Virus record (IMG/VR): IMGVR_UViG_3300037117_000075
Coordinates: 1 to 24,785 of that record
Reading direction: 5' to 3' (one strand)
Length of the DNA stretch: 24,785 nucleotides
DNA from: a virus
Below the pieces are notes generated by a model, which saw only the letters and a list, made by a program, of their open reading frames with translations, was not told the DNA's origin and did no database searches. Shown here piece by piece: positions 1 to 7,083 of this stretch (its first letter is position 1; each line of letters opens with the position of its first letter). The position numbers and the translations under genes were made by a program.

Positions 1-32
1 CGCGTCCATTCCGGCAGATAACGTTTCGGAAT

Positions 33-109
33 GGCGGGGTAGCTCAGCTGGTTAGAGCAGCGGAATCATAATCCGGAGGTCGGGGGTTCAAATCCCTCCC
101 CCGCTACCA
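33..109 (+). tRNA. tRNA-Met (CAT), elongator type
   Basis: A complete cloverleaf can be drawn: acceptor stem 33-39/99-105 (first pair G-U), D stem 42-45/55-58, anticodon CAT at 67-69, T stem 82-86/94-98, discriminator A106 and encoded CCA 107-109. It resembles alphaproteobacterial elongator tRNA-Met. One oddity: the top pair of the anticodon stem (27-43, bases 60 and 76) is G-G, whereas from memory this tRNA has G-C there. The 3' half from the anticodon loop onward doubles as the antisense 3' end of the recombinase gene, so this half was probably supplied by the prophage attachment site. Confidence 0.95.
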
Positions 110-1679
110 TCGCTGACCGATGGAGTGGCCCACTCGGGAATAACTCACCACCGGCCAGCGCTGCGAGCCGGCCGGAGACGGTCAGTTCCGGCTCGTTGCC
201 AGCACCAGGTGCGACCGTCACGGCGGCGACCAGCTCGCGCAGCGCGCCGGCGACGTCCTCGTGGCCCTCGACTGTGCGGGCGCGCAGCGTCGCGGCCAGC
301 TCGGCGACGGCGGCCAGATAACGCTCGATCACGGCCGGATGCAGCGCGACGATCTTGTCGGGCGGCGCCAGCGCGGCCAGTTCGGCCTCGAGCGCGCCGC
401 GGCGCGCGCGCAGCGGTGCCATGCGCTCGGTGATTTCCTGCTCGACGATTCTGCCTTGCGCGATGGCGTCGACGATTCGGTCGAGCTCGCGCTTGGCCTG
501 CGCCAGGCCCCGCTCGAGGACGCCGCGCCTGCTGGCCGAGCCGCTGGCCAGCCGTTTGCGCTCGGCGCGGTAAGTTGTGAGATAGAGCGCGATCGCCTCC
601 GGGCGCGCCAGCTGGGCCTTGAGGCCATCGACGACACGGCCCTCGATGGCGGCCAGCGCATAGGTCTTGCCATTGGTGCACAGCCCTCCCTCGCGCCGCT
701 GGCTGCAATAGATGCGCCGTCCGGCCCGGTCGATATTGTTGACCACCATGGCACCGCCGCAGCAGCCGCAGCGCAGCAGCCCGGACAGCAGATGTTTGGG
801 TCGCCGCGCCCGCTCCGGCCGCTGCTTGGCGCGCGCCGCCATGGCCGCCTGCACGCGCTCGAACAACGCGGGCTCGACGATGCGCAGCTCGGGCACGGCA
901 TGCACGATCCACTCGGCCGTCGGGTTGGCGCGCGAAACGCGCTTGCCGCTGCGAGGATCCTTGCGCATGGTGACCCGGTTCCAGACCATGTGGCCGTCAT
1001 AAAGCGCGTTGCCCAGAATGCCGGAGCCGCGCTTGGCGTTGCCGACAATCGAAGAGGCGCGCCAGATGGCGCCGCGCGGCGGTTTGACGCCAGCGCGATT
1101 GAGCGACTCGGCGATGGCGCGCGGCGAGCGGCCGGCGGCGTAATCGGTAAAGATGCGGACGACGATCGCGGCCTCATGCTCGACGATGATGCGGCTGCCC
1201 TTGGCCGGGCCCGGGGTGTAGCCATAGGTCAGCCCGCCGGCCGATAGACCTTGCGCGACGCGGCCGCGCATGCCGCGCCTGGTGTGCTTCTTGAGGTCTT
1301 CGAGGTATTCGGAATCGAGCACGGCGCGCACGCCGTCGACGATCGGGGTCACCACGCCCTCGGCCGGGGTCTCGATCGCGATGTCGTAAAACTTGAGCCG
1401 CTTGCGCAACATGGCGCGGTCTTCCTGATCGCGCCCGATACGGCTCATGCTCTCGGTTAGCAGCACGCCGAAGGTGCCGGTTTCGGCTTCCGCCAGTAGG
1501 CGCAGAATCTCCGGGCGGCCGCGCAGCGAGGCGCCGGAGGCGGCGGCATCGGAATAGACGCGCGCGACGGCGTAGCCCTTGCGCGCGGCATAGTCACAGC
1601 AGAGCGCAACCTGATCGACGATCGAACGGTCAGACTGTAGGTCGGAGGAAAAGCGGGCGTAGATGGCGGCGCGGGTCAT
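66..1679 (-). CDS. Large serine recombinase (prophage integrase)
   Basis: A 537-residue serine recombinase, the likely integrase/excisionase of this prophage. The N-terminal resolvase domain (about 1-145) has the YxRxS motif at residues 7-11 (nucleophile Ser11) and an SRIGRD segment at 79-84. A recombinase domain follows (about 150-275), then a zinc ribbon with Cys304, Cys306/307, Cys325 and Cys334, and an Arg/Ala/Glu-rich helical coiled coil (about 370-440). This is the normal order and length for the large serine family. The last residues (GEGFEPPTSGL) are the antisense translation of the tRNA, and the TGA stop lies opposite tRNA positions 33-35. The start at 1679 precedes the catalytic motif by the usual distance. 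The rightward frames across this gene are GC-driven shadows. Confidence 0.95.
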   Translation of the reverse strand: MTRAAIYARFSSDLQSDRSIVDQVALCCDYAARKGYAVARVYSDAAASGASLRGRPEILRLLAEAETGTFGVLLTESMSRIGRDQEDRAMLRKRLKFYDIAIETPAEGVVTPIVDGVRAVLDSEYLEDLKKHTRRGMRGRVAQGLSAGGLTYGYTPGPAKGSRIIVEHEAAIVVRIFTDYAAGRSPRAIAESLNRAGVKPPRGAIWRASSIVGNAKRGSGILGNALYDGHMVWNRVTMRKDPRSGKRVSRANPTAEWIVHAVPELRIVEPALFERVQAAMAARAKQRPERARRPKHLLSGLLRCGCCGGAMVVNNIDRAGRRIYCSQRREGGLCTNGKTYALAAIEGRVVDGLKAQLARPEAIALYLTTYRAERKRLASGSASRRGVLERGLAQAKRELDRIVDAIAQGRIVEQEITERMAPLRARRGALEAELAALAPPDKIVALHPAVIERYLAAVAELAATLRARTVEGHEDVAGALRELVAAVTVAPGAGNEPELTVSGRLAALAGGELFPSGPLHRSAMVAGEGFEPPTSGL

Positions 1680-1747
1680 GCGAGGAAGCCTAGCCGAGCG
1701 CGACGATCGGGGCCAGCTGGCAAAGCGAGCTTGTTAAGCGGCGGTGA

Positions 1748-1996
1748 CTAGCTGTCTGCTGAAGTTTTTTTGTCGGTTAAACGGTTGTATGCGTCGGTTT
1801 TGTAGTCGAAGCCCGGCTGCGGCTCGATGCCGTGCAACTTCATATATTCGATCTCGGCCTCAATTTCGGCCGGCGAATGTATGTTCAGCAGCGCTCGATA
1901 TTTTGGCCACTGCTCATGAAGCAAAGCGCGCACTCGCGATTGCATCACGACTTTAATCTCTTTGACAGTTTCAAGATATGTCTTTTCTTTAGCCAC
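1748..1996 (-). CDS. Small hypothetical protein (82 aa)
   Basis: An 82-residue protein with no family that I recognise. It is charged and helical (Lys/Glu-rich N-terminus, then a HEQWPKYRALL segment) with a polar tail. The start is GTG, supported by a strong purine-rich GGAAGGGAG ribosome site about 6 nt upstream. It is the last gene of the long leftward operon before the recombinase, 68 bp from the recombinase start. It is probably a small cytoplasmic phage accessory protein; function unknown. Confidence 0.7.
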   Translation of the reverse strand: MAKEKTYLETVKEIKVVMQSRVRALLHEQWPKYRALLNIHSPAEIEAEIEYMKLHGIEPQPGFDYKTDAYNRLTDKKTSADS

Positions 1997-2017
1997 GCGC
2001 GTCTCCCTTCCTGATTC

Positions 2018-2236
2018 TCACTCTGCGGCTTCGGGAATGAACCATGGGGCTGGTCGCGGTTTGTAACTCGCCTCAGTTGGGCCGAGATATTTTGGCCCGA
2101 TCTTTGAAAGCATCCATGCGCCGAAGCGTTGTGTTGGGCAGCCAAGCCACTCATGCGAGTGGCAAAAGATGACATCGTAAACCATGACCACAATCATGGC
2201 GGGGACCATCGCCAAACAGAACAAAAACGCTTTCAT
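2018..2236 (-). CDS. Small membrane protein (72 aa)
   Basis: A 72-residue protein with a hydrophobic N-terminal segment (about residues 3-24, AFLFCLAMVPAMIVVMVYDV) that should form one membrane span or a signal anchor. A polar tail follows, with His and Pro residues and WLGCP. The start has a clear GGAGGG ribosome site (6 nt spacing). It lies 21 bp upstream of the next leftward gene in the operon. No family recognised. The overlapping leftward frame over 1945-2193 is a shadow. Confidence 0.7.
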   Translation of the reverse strand: MKAFLFCLAMVPAMIVVMVYDVIFCHSHEWLGCPTQRFGAWMLSKIGPKYLGPTEASYKPRPAPWFIPEAAE

Positions 2237-2309
2237 TTATCCCTCCGTTGCTAACCACTACTAAACGCCGCTCAATCCGGCTGCGAAGAAGCCCACTCGC
2301 TGCGCTCCG

Positions 2310-2531
2310 CTATTGTTTGGTGTGTTGCCAAGAACGACCGCAATCGCCTCGGCAGATTTGATCTAGGTCGGTAAGATCGTGGCTTCGGCTTCCGAATAGC
2401 GTGCCACAATGGATACACTTGCAGACGATTGACACGCCGGGGCCAACGCCGCCGCCAACGTCAAAGAACCGATCCCGCGGAAGCCCAATGGAGATCCGCG
2501 CCTTGGTTACTTCGTCGTCTGCGTCTGCCAC
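2310..2531 (-). CDS. Small zinc-ribbon-like protein (73 aa)
   Basis: A 73-residue protein whose C-terminal half carries CKCIHCG and CRGDCG, two Cys clusters spaced like a treble-clef or ribbon zinc site. I choose the GTG at 2531 because it follows the preceding gene's stop by 10 bp and has AGGGA just upstream. The frame stays open to a TTG at 2588, but that start would run inside the upstream gene. It belongs to the leftward operon and may bind nucleic acid; the function is not known. Confidence 0.6.
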   Translation of the reverse strand: MADADDEVTKARISIGLPRDRFFDVGGGVGPGVSIVCKCIHCGTLFGSRSHDLTDLDQICRGDCGRSWQHTKQ

Positions 2532-2541
2532 GGTCGGTTCC

Positions 2542-2694
2542 CTACTTAGGCGGCCATGTATGAGAATTGCGAACCTTGCGGTAAGCAACCTCCCTGGCCT
2601 TGGTTGAATTACATCCCTTCGCCGCGTAGTACATCGTCCAAGCTGCGATGCGCGGACTTTCGTTCTTATATTCGTTCCATGAAAATGTTGACAA
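2542..2694 (-). CDS. Small hypothetical protein (50 aa, TTG start)
   Basis: A 50-residue basic, aromatic-rich protein (MSTFSWNEYKN to RNSHTWPPK) read from a TTG with a perfect-looking GGAAAGGAG ribosome site 5 nt upstream. It starts 14 bp after the stop of the 42-residue gene and ends 10 bp before the next start, so it fits the operon rhythm exactly. No family recognised. The strong ribosome site and packing are the main support. Confidence 0.6.
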   Translation of the reverse strand: MSTFSWNEYKNESPRIAAWTMYYAAKGCNSTKAREVAYRKVRNSHTWPPK

Positions 2695-2708
2695 GGTCGC
2701 TCCTTTCC

Positions 2709-2837
2709 TCACGATCGCCGATCGGCCGCGGCGCGCTTATGATCCTCGGCTGCCTGGGCGCGCGCAAGGGCCTCGATCAGCCTGATTACTGCCGGATCGA
2801 GCGGCGTGGCCGGCTGGCGCTGCGGGCGGGCGTTCAT
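2709..2837 (-). CDS. Small helical protein (42 aa)
   Basis: A 42-residue protein (MNARPQRQPATPLDPAVIRL, then an Ala/Arg-rich helix IEALARAQAAEDHKRAAADR). The PLDPAVIRLIEALARAQAxED core is, from memory, recurrent in Rhizobiales prophages. Its ATG overlaps the stop of the upstream HNH gene by 4 nt (TCAT on the plus strand), indicating translational coupling. Function unknown; it is probably a single amphipathic helix. Confidence 0.7.
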   Translation of the reverse strand: MNARPQRQPATPLDPAVIRLIEALARAQAAEDHKRAAADRRS

Positions 2838-3238
2838 TGGCTGCCTCGCCATGGCAATCCGGTCTTGCGATCAATCGGGGTGGTGCTTCCGGGGGTGAAA
2901 TAGAACGGATCTCCGCGCCCGCCGGGGAGCGTTCGCCTGGGCCGCACGATGCCGTTGTGAGAATCGAAGTTGCGCTTGGCCTTGGCGATGATCGGGAGAT
3001 CGTGGTGATCGGTCTTGTAACGAAAACACGTCTTCGTCAGGCACGCGCAATTTGAGATCGAATTGTCCTTGGAAATATTGTCGGGCAGCACGTGTTCGAA
3101 GTAGGTGTTGCCGACGCTAAGCGAGAGCCCGCAAAAAACCTCGAACACATGTGGGATCAGGTGACACTCACAGATGCCGCCGCTGCGCTCGATCGCCTGG
3201 CGCTTGACTGAGGCAGGGAATTCGCGACGATTTCTCAT
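2834..3238 (-). CDS. HNH endonuclease-like protein
   Basis: A 134-residue protein resembling phage HNH nucleases: N-terminal EFPASVKRQAIERSGGICEC, a first-His region FEHVLPDN, the Asn-containing ISNCACLTKTC and a final TDHHDLPIIAKAKRNFDSHNG stretch. This is the usual order (metal-binding Cys, D/E-H, N, then H near a conserved IAKAKR tail). The DH of typical members is EH here, and the second Cys pair sits within CACLTKTC. It is coupled to the second HNH gene upstream by a 4-nt overlap. It may act in DNA packaging, homing or defence; HNH identity is fairly sure, the role is not. Confidence 0.8.
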   Translation of the reverse strand: MRNRREFPASVKRQAIERSGGICECHLIPHVFEVFCGLSLSVGNTYFEHVLPDNISKDNSISNCACLTKTCFRYKTDHHDLPIIAKAKRNFDSHNGIVRPRRTLPGGRGDPFYFTPGSTTPIDRKTGLPWRGSQ

Positions 3239-4062
3239 GTTGCTACCGCGCGCGGGCGACGTGCTTTCTCACGAACACTGTGTTCCAATTTTGCGACAGA
3301 CATTATCGTCGGCTTGAGATTGGCCGGGGCATCATCATAGCCGCGACCAAAGCGACCATTGAGACGCGGCAATATTGCGCGCGGCACAATCTCCCAATTC
3401 GACGGATCGGTATTGAGATGATCGCCTTTACACTTAAGGACCATGCCGTCGGGAATTGGGCCGTGTGCCTGTTCCCATAGCCATCGATGCTTCAGAACGT
3501 ATCGGCGTTCGAAGCCCGTATGCGGGTTGGTTTCTTTAACGCTGATCTCAATATATCCGTGCGTCGCAATTCGCTCATGGCCCTCATATTTGGTGTTGTG
3601 AGGCCGCTCCCCGGCTTTGAATTGGGTGCGCGCGCTGTTCGGATTGAAGGGCAGCTTCTTGCCCTTGGTCCAAGGTGTGTGGCCTTTATCGAAGCGGCCG
3701 GAACGACCCGTCTTCCAACCTTTCCTCTTTCGGAGGGAGTGGAGACTTACCGATGACATATCGTCTCGGCCAAATTCGGCGCAAAACGCACGATGATAGT
3801 CGTTGATCTCCATCGTGCAGTTGTCGCATAGCCACAGTATCTCAGCGGCGTTGAAGAGCAGGTGACGGCCCGCGAAGCGGCCAGGTGCTCGTCCCACCTT
3901 CCATCCCCTGCTCTTGCGCAGTCCGTGAAGATTGGTGGCGGACACATCCCGCCGATCGAACGCGGCGCAAAACGCGCGATGATAGTCGCTGATCACCATC
4001 ATCCGATTGGTTTCCAGCCACTGCATCTCTGAGGCGGAGTATGAAATTGCGCGCGGCTTCAC
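3235..4062 (-). CDS. HNH homing-endonuclease-like protein with duplicated N-terminal domain
   Basis: A 275-residue protein. Residues about 5-62 and 66-127 are two copies of one module, each with SA(S)E/NAAE..W, a shared DYHRAFCAxF core and an LHxLRKxxGWKxGR tail, probably helix-turn-helix DNA-binding repeats. The C-terminal part (about 155-235) is an HNH_3-type nuclease: GYIEISV, RRYVLKHRWLWEQAHGPIPDG and DHLNTDPSNWEIVPR. A Lys/Gly-rich linker joins them. The HHxDG typical of the family is replaced by KCKGDHLN, so catalysis should be checked. It overlaps both neighbours by 4 nt. Free-standing homing nucleases of this design are common in phage accessory regions. Confidence 0.85.
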   Translation of the reverse strand: MKPRAISYSASEMQWLETNRMMVISDYHRAFCAAFDRRDVSATNLHGLRKSRGWKVGRAPGRFAGRHLLFNAAEILWLCDNCTMEINDYHRAFCAEFGRDDMSSVSLHSLRKRKGWKTGRSGRFDKGHTPWTKGKKLPFNPNSARTQFKAGERPHNTKYEGHERIATHGYIEISVKETNPHTGFERRYVLKHRWLWEQAHGPIPDGMVLKCKGDHLNTDPSNWEIVPRAILPRLNGRFGRGYDDAPANLKPTIMSVAKLEHSVREKARRPRAVAT

Positions 4063-4325
4063 GGCTTCTTGCCCTCGATCGCACGCAGTTGGGGTTTGGC
4101 CTCGACCGCCGGAAGCTGCGGCGAAGGATCGATGCCGTGATCCGAAAGGATCTTCGCCGCCTGGATCTTGAGGCTGGCGTTTCTAATGATCTGGTCGGCG
4201 ACCGCAACGATGGCCTGTCCGCGCTCGGCCTCGATGCCGATTTGCTCGGCTGTCATGTCCTCGTCCGACAACCGCTCAAGCTGCGCGAATAAATGATCGT
4301 TTAGATCTGAGAGGCGGTTTTTCAT
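4059..4325 (-). CDS. Phage small helical protein (88 aa)
   Basis: An 88-residue protein starting MKNRLSDLNDHLFAQLERLS, followed by a helical region (EAERGQAIVAVADQIIRNASLKIQAAKIL) and a Pro-rich tail. From memory, this DLNxHLFAQLERL pattern with a later AxxIIxNxxL is frequent in proteobacterial prophages, often near HNH genes. It overlaps its neighbours by 4 nt on both sides, so it is part of a tightly coupled leftward operon. Molecular function unknown. Confidence 0.75.
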   Translation of the reverse strand: MKNRLSDLNDHLFAQLERLSDEDMTAEQIGIEAERGQAIVAVADQIIRNASLKIQAAKILSDHGIDPSPQLPAVEAKPQLRAIEGKKP

Positions 4326-4579
4326 CCCGCCCTCCGATAAACCCGCATCATCGGCCGGCGCCCGATTCCCGGTGCGTCCTCTGCTACCGCAATCCCATCG
4401 CGGGTGAATTCTGAAAGAATGAGGCGTGCAGTTCCGAGTGAGCCGAAGATGGCCTTATCGAAAATCTTGCGCGCGCTCAGCGGTTCGGCGTCCGATGCGG
4501 GTAGCGCGGCCTCGACGAATGGGGCGATATTCGGATAGCGCGTATGTGCTTGCGAGCGTTTTGTCGCTTCATCGGCCAT
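4322..4579 (-). CDS. Possible winged-helix phage protein (85 aa)
   Basis: An 85-residue protein. The central part (PLSARKIFDKAIFGSLGTARLILSEFTRDGIAVAED) reads like a helix-turn-helix followed by a short wing (GIGRRPMMRVYRR), so a small DNA-binding role is possible but only inferred. It overlaps the 3' end of the upstream gene by 11 nt and the next gene by 4 nt. No named family recognised. Confidence 0.65.
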   Translation of the reverse strand: MADEATKRSQAHTRYPNIAPFVEAALPASDAEPLSARKIFDKAIFGSLGTARLILSEFTRDGIAVAEDAPGIGRRPMMRVYRRAG

Positions 4580-4793
4580 TGGATTGCATCCGCCAAGGTT
4601 TGATCGCGAGAAACGCCAGCGCGCTATGTGGCGTCTTGTTGAAATTCCTGACTGTTGCCTTCACCCGCTTCGCCATCGTCACTGCCCCGATGCGGTCCTC
4701 GTCTGAGAGCATTTCGAATTCACGCGCAACGGTCGCTGGTATTGGGGCTGGATAGGCGAGGGCGAAGTCGAGGGCGGTTGGGATGAAACTCAT
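4569..4793 (-). CDS. Hypothetical phage protein (74 aa)
   Basis: A 74-residue, mostly helical protein (AREFEMLSDEDRIGAVTMAKRVKATVRNF). No catalytic motifs are visible. The ATG overlaps the stop of the upstream 58-residue gene (4790-4793), supporting both starts. It belongs to the leftward coupled operon. Function unknown. Confidence 0.65.
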   Translation of the reverse strand: MSFIPTALDFALAYPAPIPATVAREFEMLSDEDRIGAVTMAKRVKATVRNFNKTPHSALAFLAIKPWRMQSNGR

Positions 4794-4966
4794 GGCTCAC
4801 TTTTCCTTCCACAATAGAGACAGTGGCCGGCGTTGTTGTCGCGCAGAAATTCGCATTTTCCGCTCGGACTTTCCTCGCATGGCTCGGCATCATCATCGAA
4901 ATAGGCAAAGTCAGGATCGAGCATGCCGATGGCTTCGCTCGCATCGTCAATCTCAATCAGTTCCAT
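4790..4966 (-). CDS. Small acidic Cys-rich protein (58 aa)
   Basis: A 58-residue protein with an acidic N-terminal half (MELIEIDDASEAIGMLDPDF, AYFDDDAEPCEE) and a Cys-containing C-terminus (GKCEFLRDN and HCLYCGRKSEP), suggestive of a small metal site. The ATG lies just inside the end of the interrupted gene (10-nt overlap with its stop at 4957), and its stop overlaps the next start by 4 nt. Other frames over this stretch break this pattern of overlaps, so I prefer this one. Function unknown. Confidence 0.6.
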   Translation of the reverse strand: MELIEIDDASEAIGMLDPDFAYFDDDAEPCEESPSGKCEFLRDNNAGHCLYCGRKSEP

Positions 4967-5102
4967 CCCGCATTCTCCACTTTCCTCGGTGCCAGTGACT
5001 TGTGCAAACCATTTATCACCTCAAGCGAACGAATGTGTTGCGAGTGAGCGTTGATCGCTTTCATGCTTATCCGGTTGACGCCCACAGTCCTACATCTTGT
5101 GG

Positions 5103-5501
5103 TCATGTTAGTTCACGCCGGACGCGCACAGGACAACCCCTGTTCTGGCAAAACCCAAGCGTGAGGGGTCCGATTGCTTCCTCGCACTTCGGACAGACCG
5201 TTAATGCCGATGGTGATACTTCGATAGTTTCGACCGGCGCGTAGGCGTGTTCAGCTTTCTCGACGTACATCGCAACTGGCGGCTGCCACGAAACGACGCG
5301 CAGGATGATTGATCCGCCAGCGTTTAGCTGCTCTAGCTCTTTCGGCGTTGGTTCCCATGCACTCTCACACCAACCATTCCCTTGGCGTGGGTCGCCTGTC
5401 GTGCGGATTGCAAGGTGGCCACAATCGCCATCCTTATCGGGACGCCAGCCAGCGGGCGCGCCAAGCCAATGTGAGGCCCCTATAATGCGACGGGAGATCA
5501 T
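5103..5501 (-). CDS. Element 1 cargo: zinc-ribbon phage protein (132 aa)
   Basis: A 132-residue protein. The N-terminal part has HWLGAPAGWRPDKDGDCGHL and GNGWCESAWEPTPKELEQLN, a pattern I remember from small phage proteins of unknown function. The C-terminal part ends in a four-Cys ribbon, CPKC...CQNRGC (about residues 103-124), likely binding zinc. Its final Thr-stop (ACA TGA) lies in the conserved element end and is the same as in element 3. The start overlaps the upstream cargo gene's stop by 4 nt. Function unknown. Confidence 0.75.
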   Translation of the reverse strand: MISRRIIGASHWLGAPAGWRPDKDGDCGHLAIRTTGDPRQGNGWCESAWEPTPKELEQLNAGGSIILRVVSWQPPVAMYVEKAEHAYAPVETIEVSPSALTVCPKCEEAIGPLTLGFCQNRGCPVRVRRELT

Positions 5502-5710
5502 GGTTGCTCTCGCTGATTATTGGCAATGATAAGTTCATCGCACAGTTCGGCAATCGTCATTTCCGACGGCAATTCTTGAGCAACGGCTAAGACGATGGCG
5601 CGCGTAAGATCAAAACTGCGATGCCGTTGCGGTTGCGCAAGGTGATACTTGGTCGGCGTCGCCTCGACAGTGCAGGCGCTTTCAATCGCGTCTTTAATCT
5701 CACTGCGCAT
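5498..5710 (-). CDS. Element 1 cargo: small helical protein (70 aa)
   Basis: A 70-residue protein (MRSEIKDAIESACTVEATPT, then LTRAIVLAVAQELPSEMTIAELCDELI). The ATG at 5710 is preceded by GGAGG, which lies just inside the conserved element end. The conserved CTAGATG start of the other two elements is here followed at once by TAG, so this second ATG is used. It is coupled by a 4-nt overlap to the zinc-ribbon gene. No family recognised. Confidence 0.7.
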   Translation of the reverse strand: MRSEIKDAIESACTVEATPTKYHLAQPQRHRSFDLTRAIVLAVAQELPSEMTIAELCDELIIANNQREQP

Positions 5711-6368
5711 GGGGCCTCCTACATCTAGTGGGTTTCAGAGTTTGTGGGTGTCAACCGGATAAGCATGATCGCTTTCAACTGCATGTTGTCGCCGCGGCGA
5801 AGTCCGCATGACCAGCCGCAGGTGCAATGGAGCGATGTGCTGGCGCCGACATTGCCGCCGATCCAGGGTGTGTGAATCTTGTGATCGCGCACCAATTGCC
5901 GGCCGATCAAATCGCAAATTCGCGCGCCGCTGGTGGTGAGGGAATGATATTTCTGACCGTCGAGTAATTCGGCCAATTTCAATTCACGCAATTGCCGAAA
6001 GGCTGATCGATCAAAGGGCGCGGCCTCGTATTTCTCTTTCATCGCGCGCCAGATCGCCTGATGCGATATGCGTCGGCTCATTTGCAGAAGCGCGAGTTTT
6101 TGCTGCGTCGATAAAGGTTCGATGTTGGCTTCCGCCGGCGGCTGATATTCGACGCGCGGCGCGATCTGCATCCGCTCAGGTAACGGTGTCCAAGTCCAAG
6201 CCTTTGCGATTGCGGTACTCATGACAAACACTCCACACAAAAGGATTACACAGACATAGAACTGCGCCGTGGCACTTCGCCGGTTACACGATGACGGAAA
6301 AGGCCACGGCGCTATCCCGCCGCGCATGGGTTGGGGCAGGGGGTAATGTGCGCGGAGGGAATTCATGA

Positions 6369-6809
6369 TCAGGCAGTTGGGGTTGCCGGTGCAGTAGTCG
6401 CCATGCCAGGGGCAGTAGTCGAAGTGATCGGGGTGTTTGCCGTGACGGCCGCTGCAACAGTCGGGACCGCCGAAGTCAATGACGCATTGTTCGCAGTGAT
6501 GGCGTCGACCGCTGCCTTCACGTCGGCGTCGTCGCTGGCATCGCTCGCGGCAATGGCGGCCTGGAGTTGCGTCGTCAGATCGGCATTGGATTTCACAAAT
6601 CCGTTGAGCGCGAGCGCCGCTGATGTAGTGGCGTCGGTATTAGCCTTCACGGTTGCTGTGAGGGCATCGAGTGTAGCCTTTGTGGCCATGGTGTCGATCT
6701 CCTGGTCTTCGATGATGATGCCCAGCATGAATCTGAGTTCAAGAGCCCATGCTGGCGCATCGGTCCATGGGTCTTGATTGTGATGATGGTCGAGGGCGAA
6801 GAGTTTCAT
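6369..6809 (-). CDS. Ala/Thr-rich helical phage protein (146 aa)
   Basis: Low-complexity protein dominated by Ala, Thr, Asp and Asn: residues from about 41 (MATKATLDALTATVKANTDA) form a long amphipathic helix, followed by an Ala/Thr/Pro tail. The N-terminus (MKLFALDHHHNQDPW, LRFMLGIIIEDQEID) is distinct. The ATG at 6809 has no obvious ribosome site, whereas the internal ATG at 6689 has CAGGAG at 9 nt, so a 106-residue product is a real alternative. Similar Ala-rich proteins occur in tailed prophages; I cannot assign a role. The rightward frame over it is a shadow. Confidence 0.6.
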   Translation of the reverse strand: MKLFALDHHHNQDPWTDAPAWALELRFMLGIIIEDQEIDTMATKATLDALTATVKANTDATTSAALALNGFVKSNADLTTQLQAAIAASDASDDADVKAAVDAITANNASLTSAVPTVAAAVTANTPITSTTAPGMATTAPATPTA

Positions 6810-6854
6810 GTGAGACAATTTCTGCTTTTGGTTTTGGATGCGAATGACTGGTGA

Positions 6855-7040
6855 TCAGGGGTCGGTGCGCAAAGTAGGAACAAGGCGATATGCGATGCCA
6901 TCCGTCACGACGTATCCGGACTTGACGTTGATGCGGTCCTGATTAATCGAAAGCCATGTCGCGCAAAGAACGCCGGCGACAAAGAAAAGCATTGCTATCC
7001 AGGCATATCGATCAAACATTTTGGGAATGCCTTTTTTCAT
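6855..7040 (-). CDS. Small membrane protein (61 aa)
   Basis: A 61-residue protein with one strong transmembrane segment (YAWIAMLFFVAGVLCATWLSI) followed by a short polar domain. The start at ATG 7040 follows a GGTGA; a longer GTG start at 7058 is possible. Together with the next gene it forms a pair of small single-span proteins just downstream (in transcription) of the RlpA-like gene. That position is compatible with a lysis or envelope role (holin or spanin-like), but there is no diagnostic motif. Confidence 0.6.
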   Translation of the reverse strand: MKKGIPKMFDRYAWIAMLFFVAGVLCATWLSINQDRINVKSGYVVTDGIAYRLVPTLRTDP

Positions 7041-7044
7041 CGTT

Positions 7045-7083
7045 CGATCACCAGTCACGATTCCAGAGCGGTCATTGTCTCAA
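7045..7083. repeat. 39-bp imperfect direct repeat, copy A
   Basis: Matches copy B at 7388-7426 with about three mismatches in 39. In leftward reading it begins at the stop codon of one gene (7080-7082) and runs through the intergenic gap into the start region of the next gene. Confidence 0.8.

Larger units (their letters stand above)
5062..5767 (-). mobile_element. Cargo-bearing mini-transposon, element 1 (706 bp)
   Basis: The segment begins and ends with inverted copies of CATGCTTATCCGGTTGAC followed by a near-identical CCCACA stretch. The flanks are a perfect 8-bp duplication ATCGCTTT (5054-5061 and 5768-5775; fortuitous matches extend the identity by a base each side). Excision with one duplication copy restores the split host gene in frame. 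There is no transposase. It carries two leftward genes in the same orientation as the interrupted gene. Inner end sequences match those of element 3 over about 45 bp. Strand is given in cargo orientation. Confidence 0.92.
4957..6222 (-). pseudogene. Prophage gene split by mobile element 1
   Basis: The left-hand part (6222 down to 5768) and a downstream part (5053 down to 4957) form one 183-codon gene once element 1 and one copy of the 8-bp duplication are removed: reading runs from ...GDNMQLKA through the junction into INAHSQHIRSLEVINGLHK and ends ENAGWN-stop. The protein has a helical central region (STQQKLALLQMSRRISHQAIWRAMKEKY), a winged-helix-like LREL...TSGARICDLIG segment and a Cys pair (HCTCGWSCGLRRGD). 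The start at 6222 has a GGAG site; a longer frame to 6366 is open but has less support. As it stands the gene ends 14 codons into the element. Confidence 0.85.

Noticed and set aside
261-1247. 328-codon rightward frame over the recombinase
   Set aside because: Antisense shadow in a high-GC gene; the opposite strand encodes a complete serine recombinase with its motifs.
5725-6366. Intact 213-residue gene
   Set aside because: Its last codons come from the end of element 1; the real gene continues at 5053 after the element is removed.
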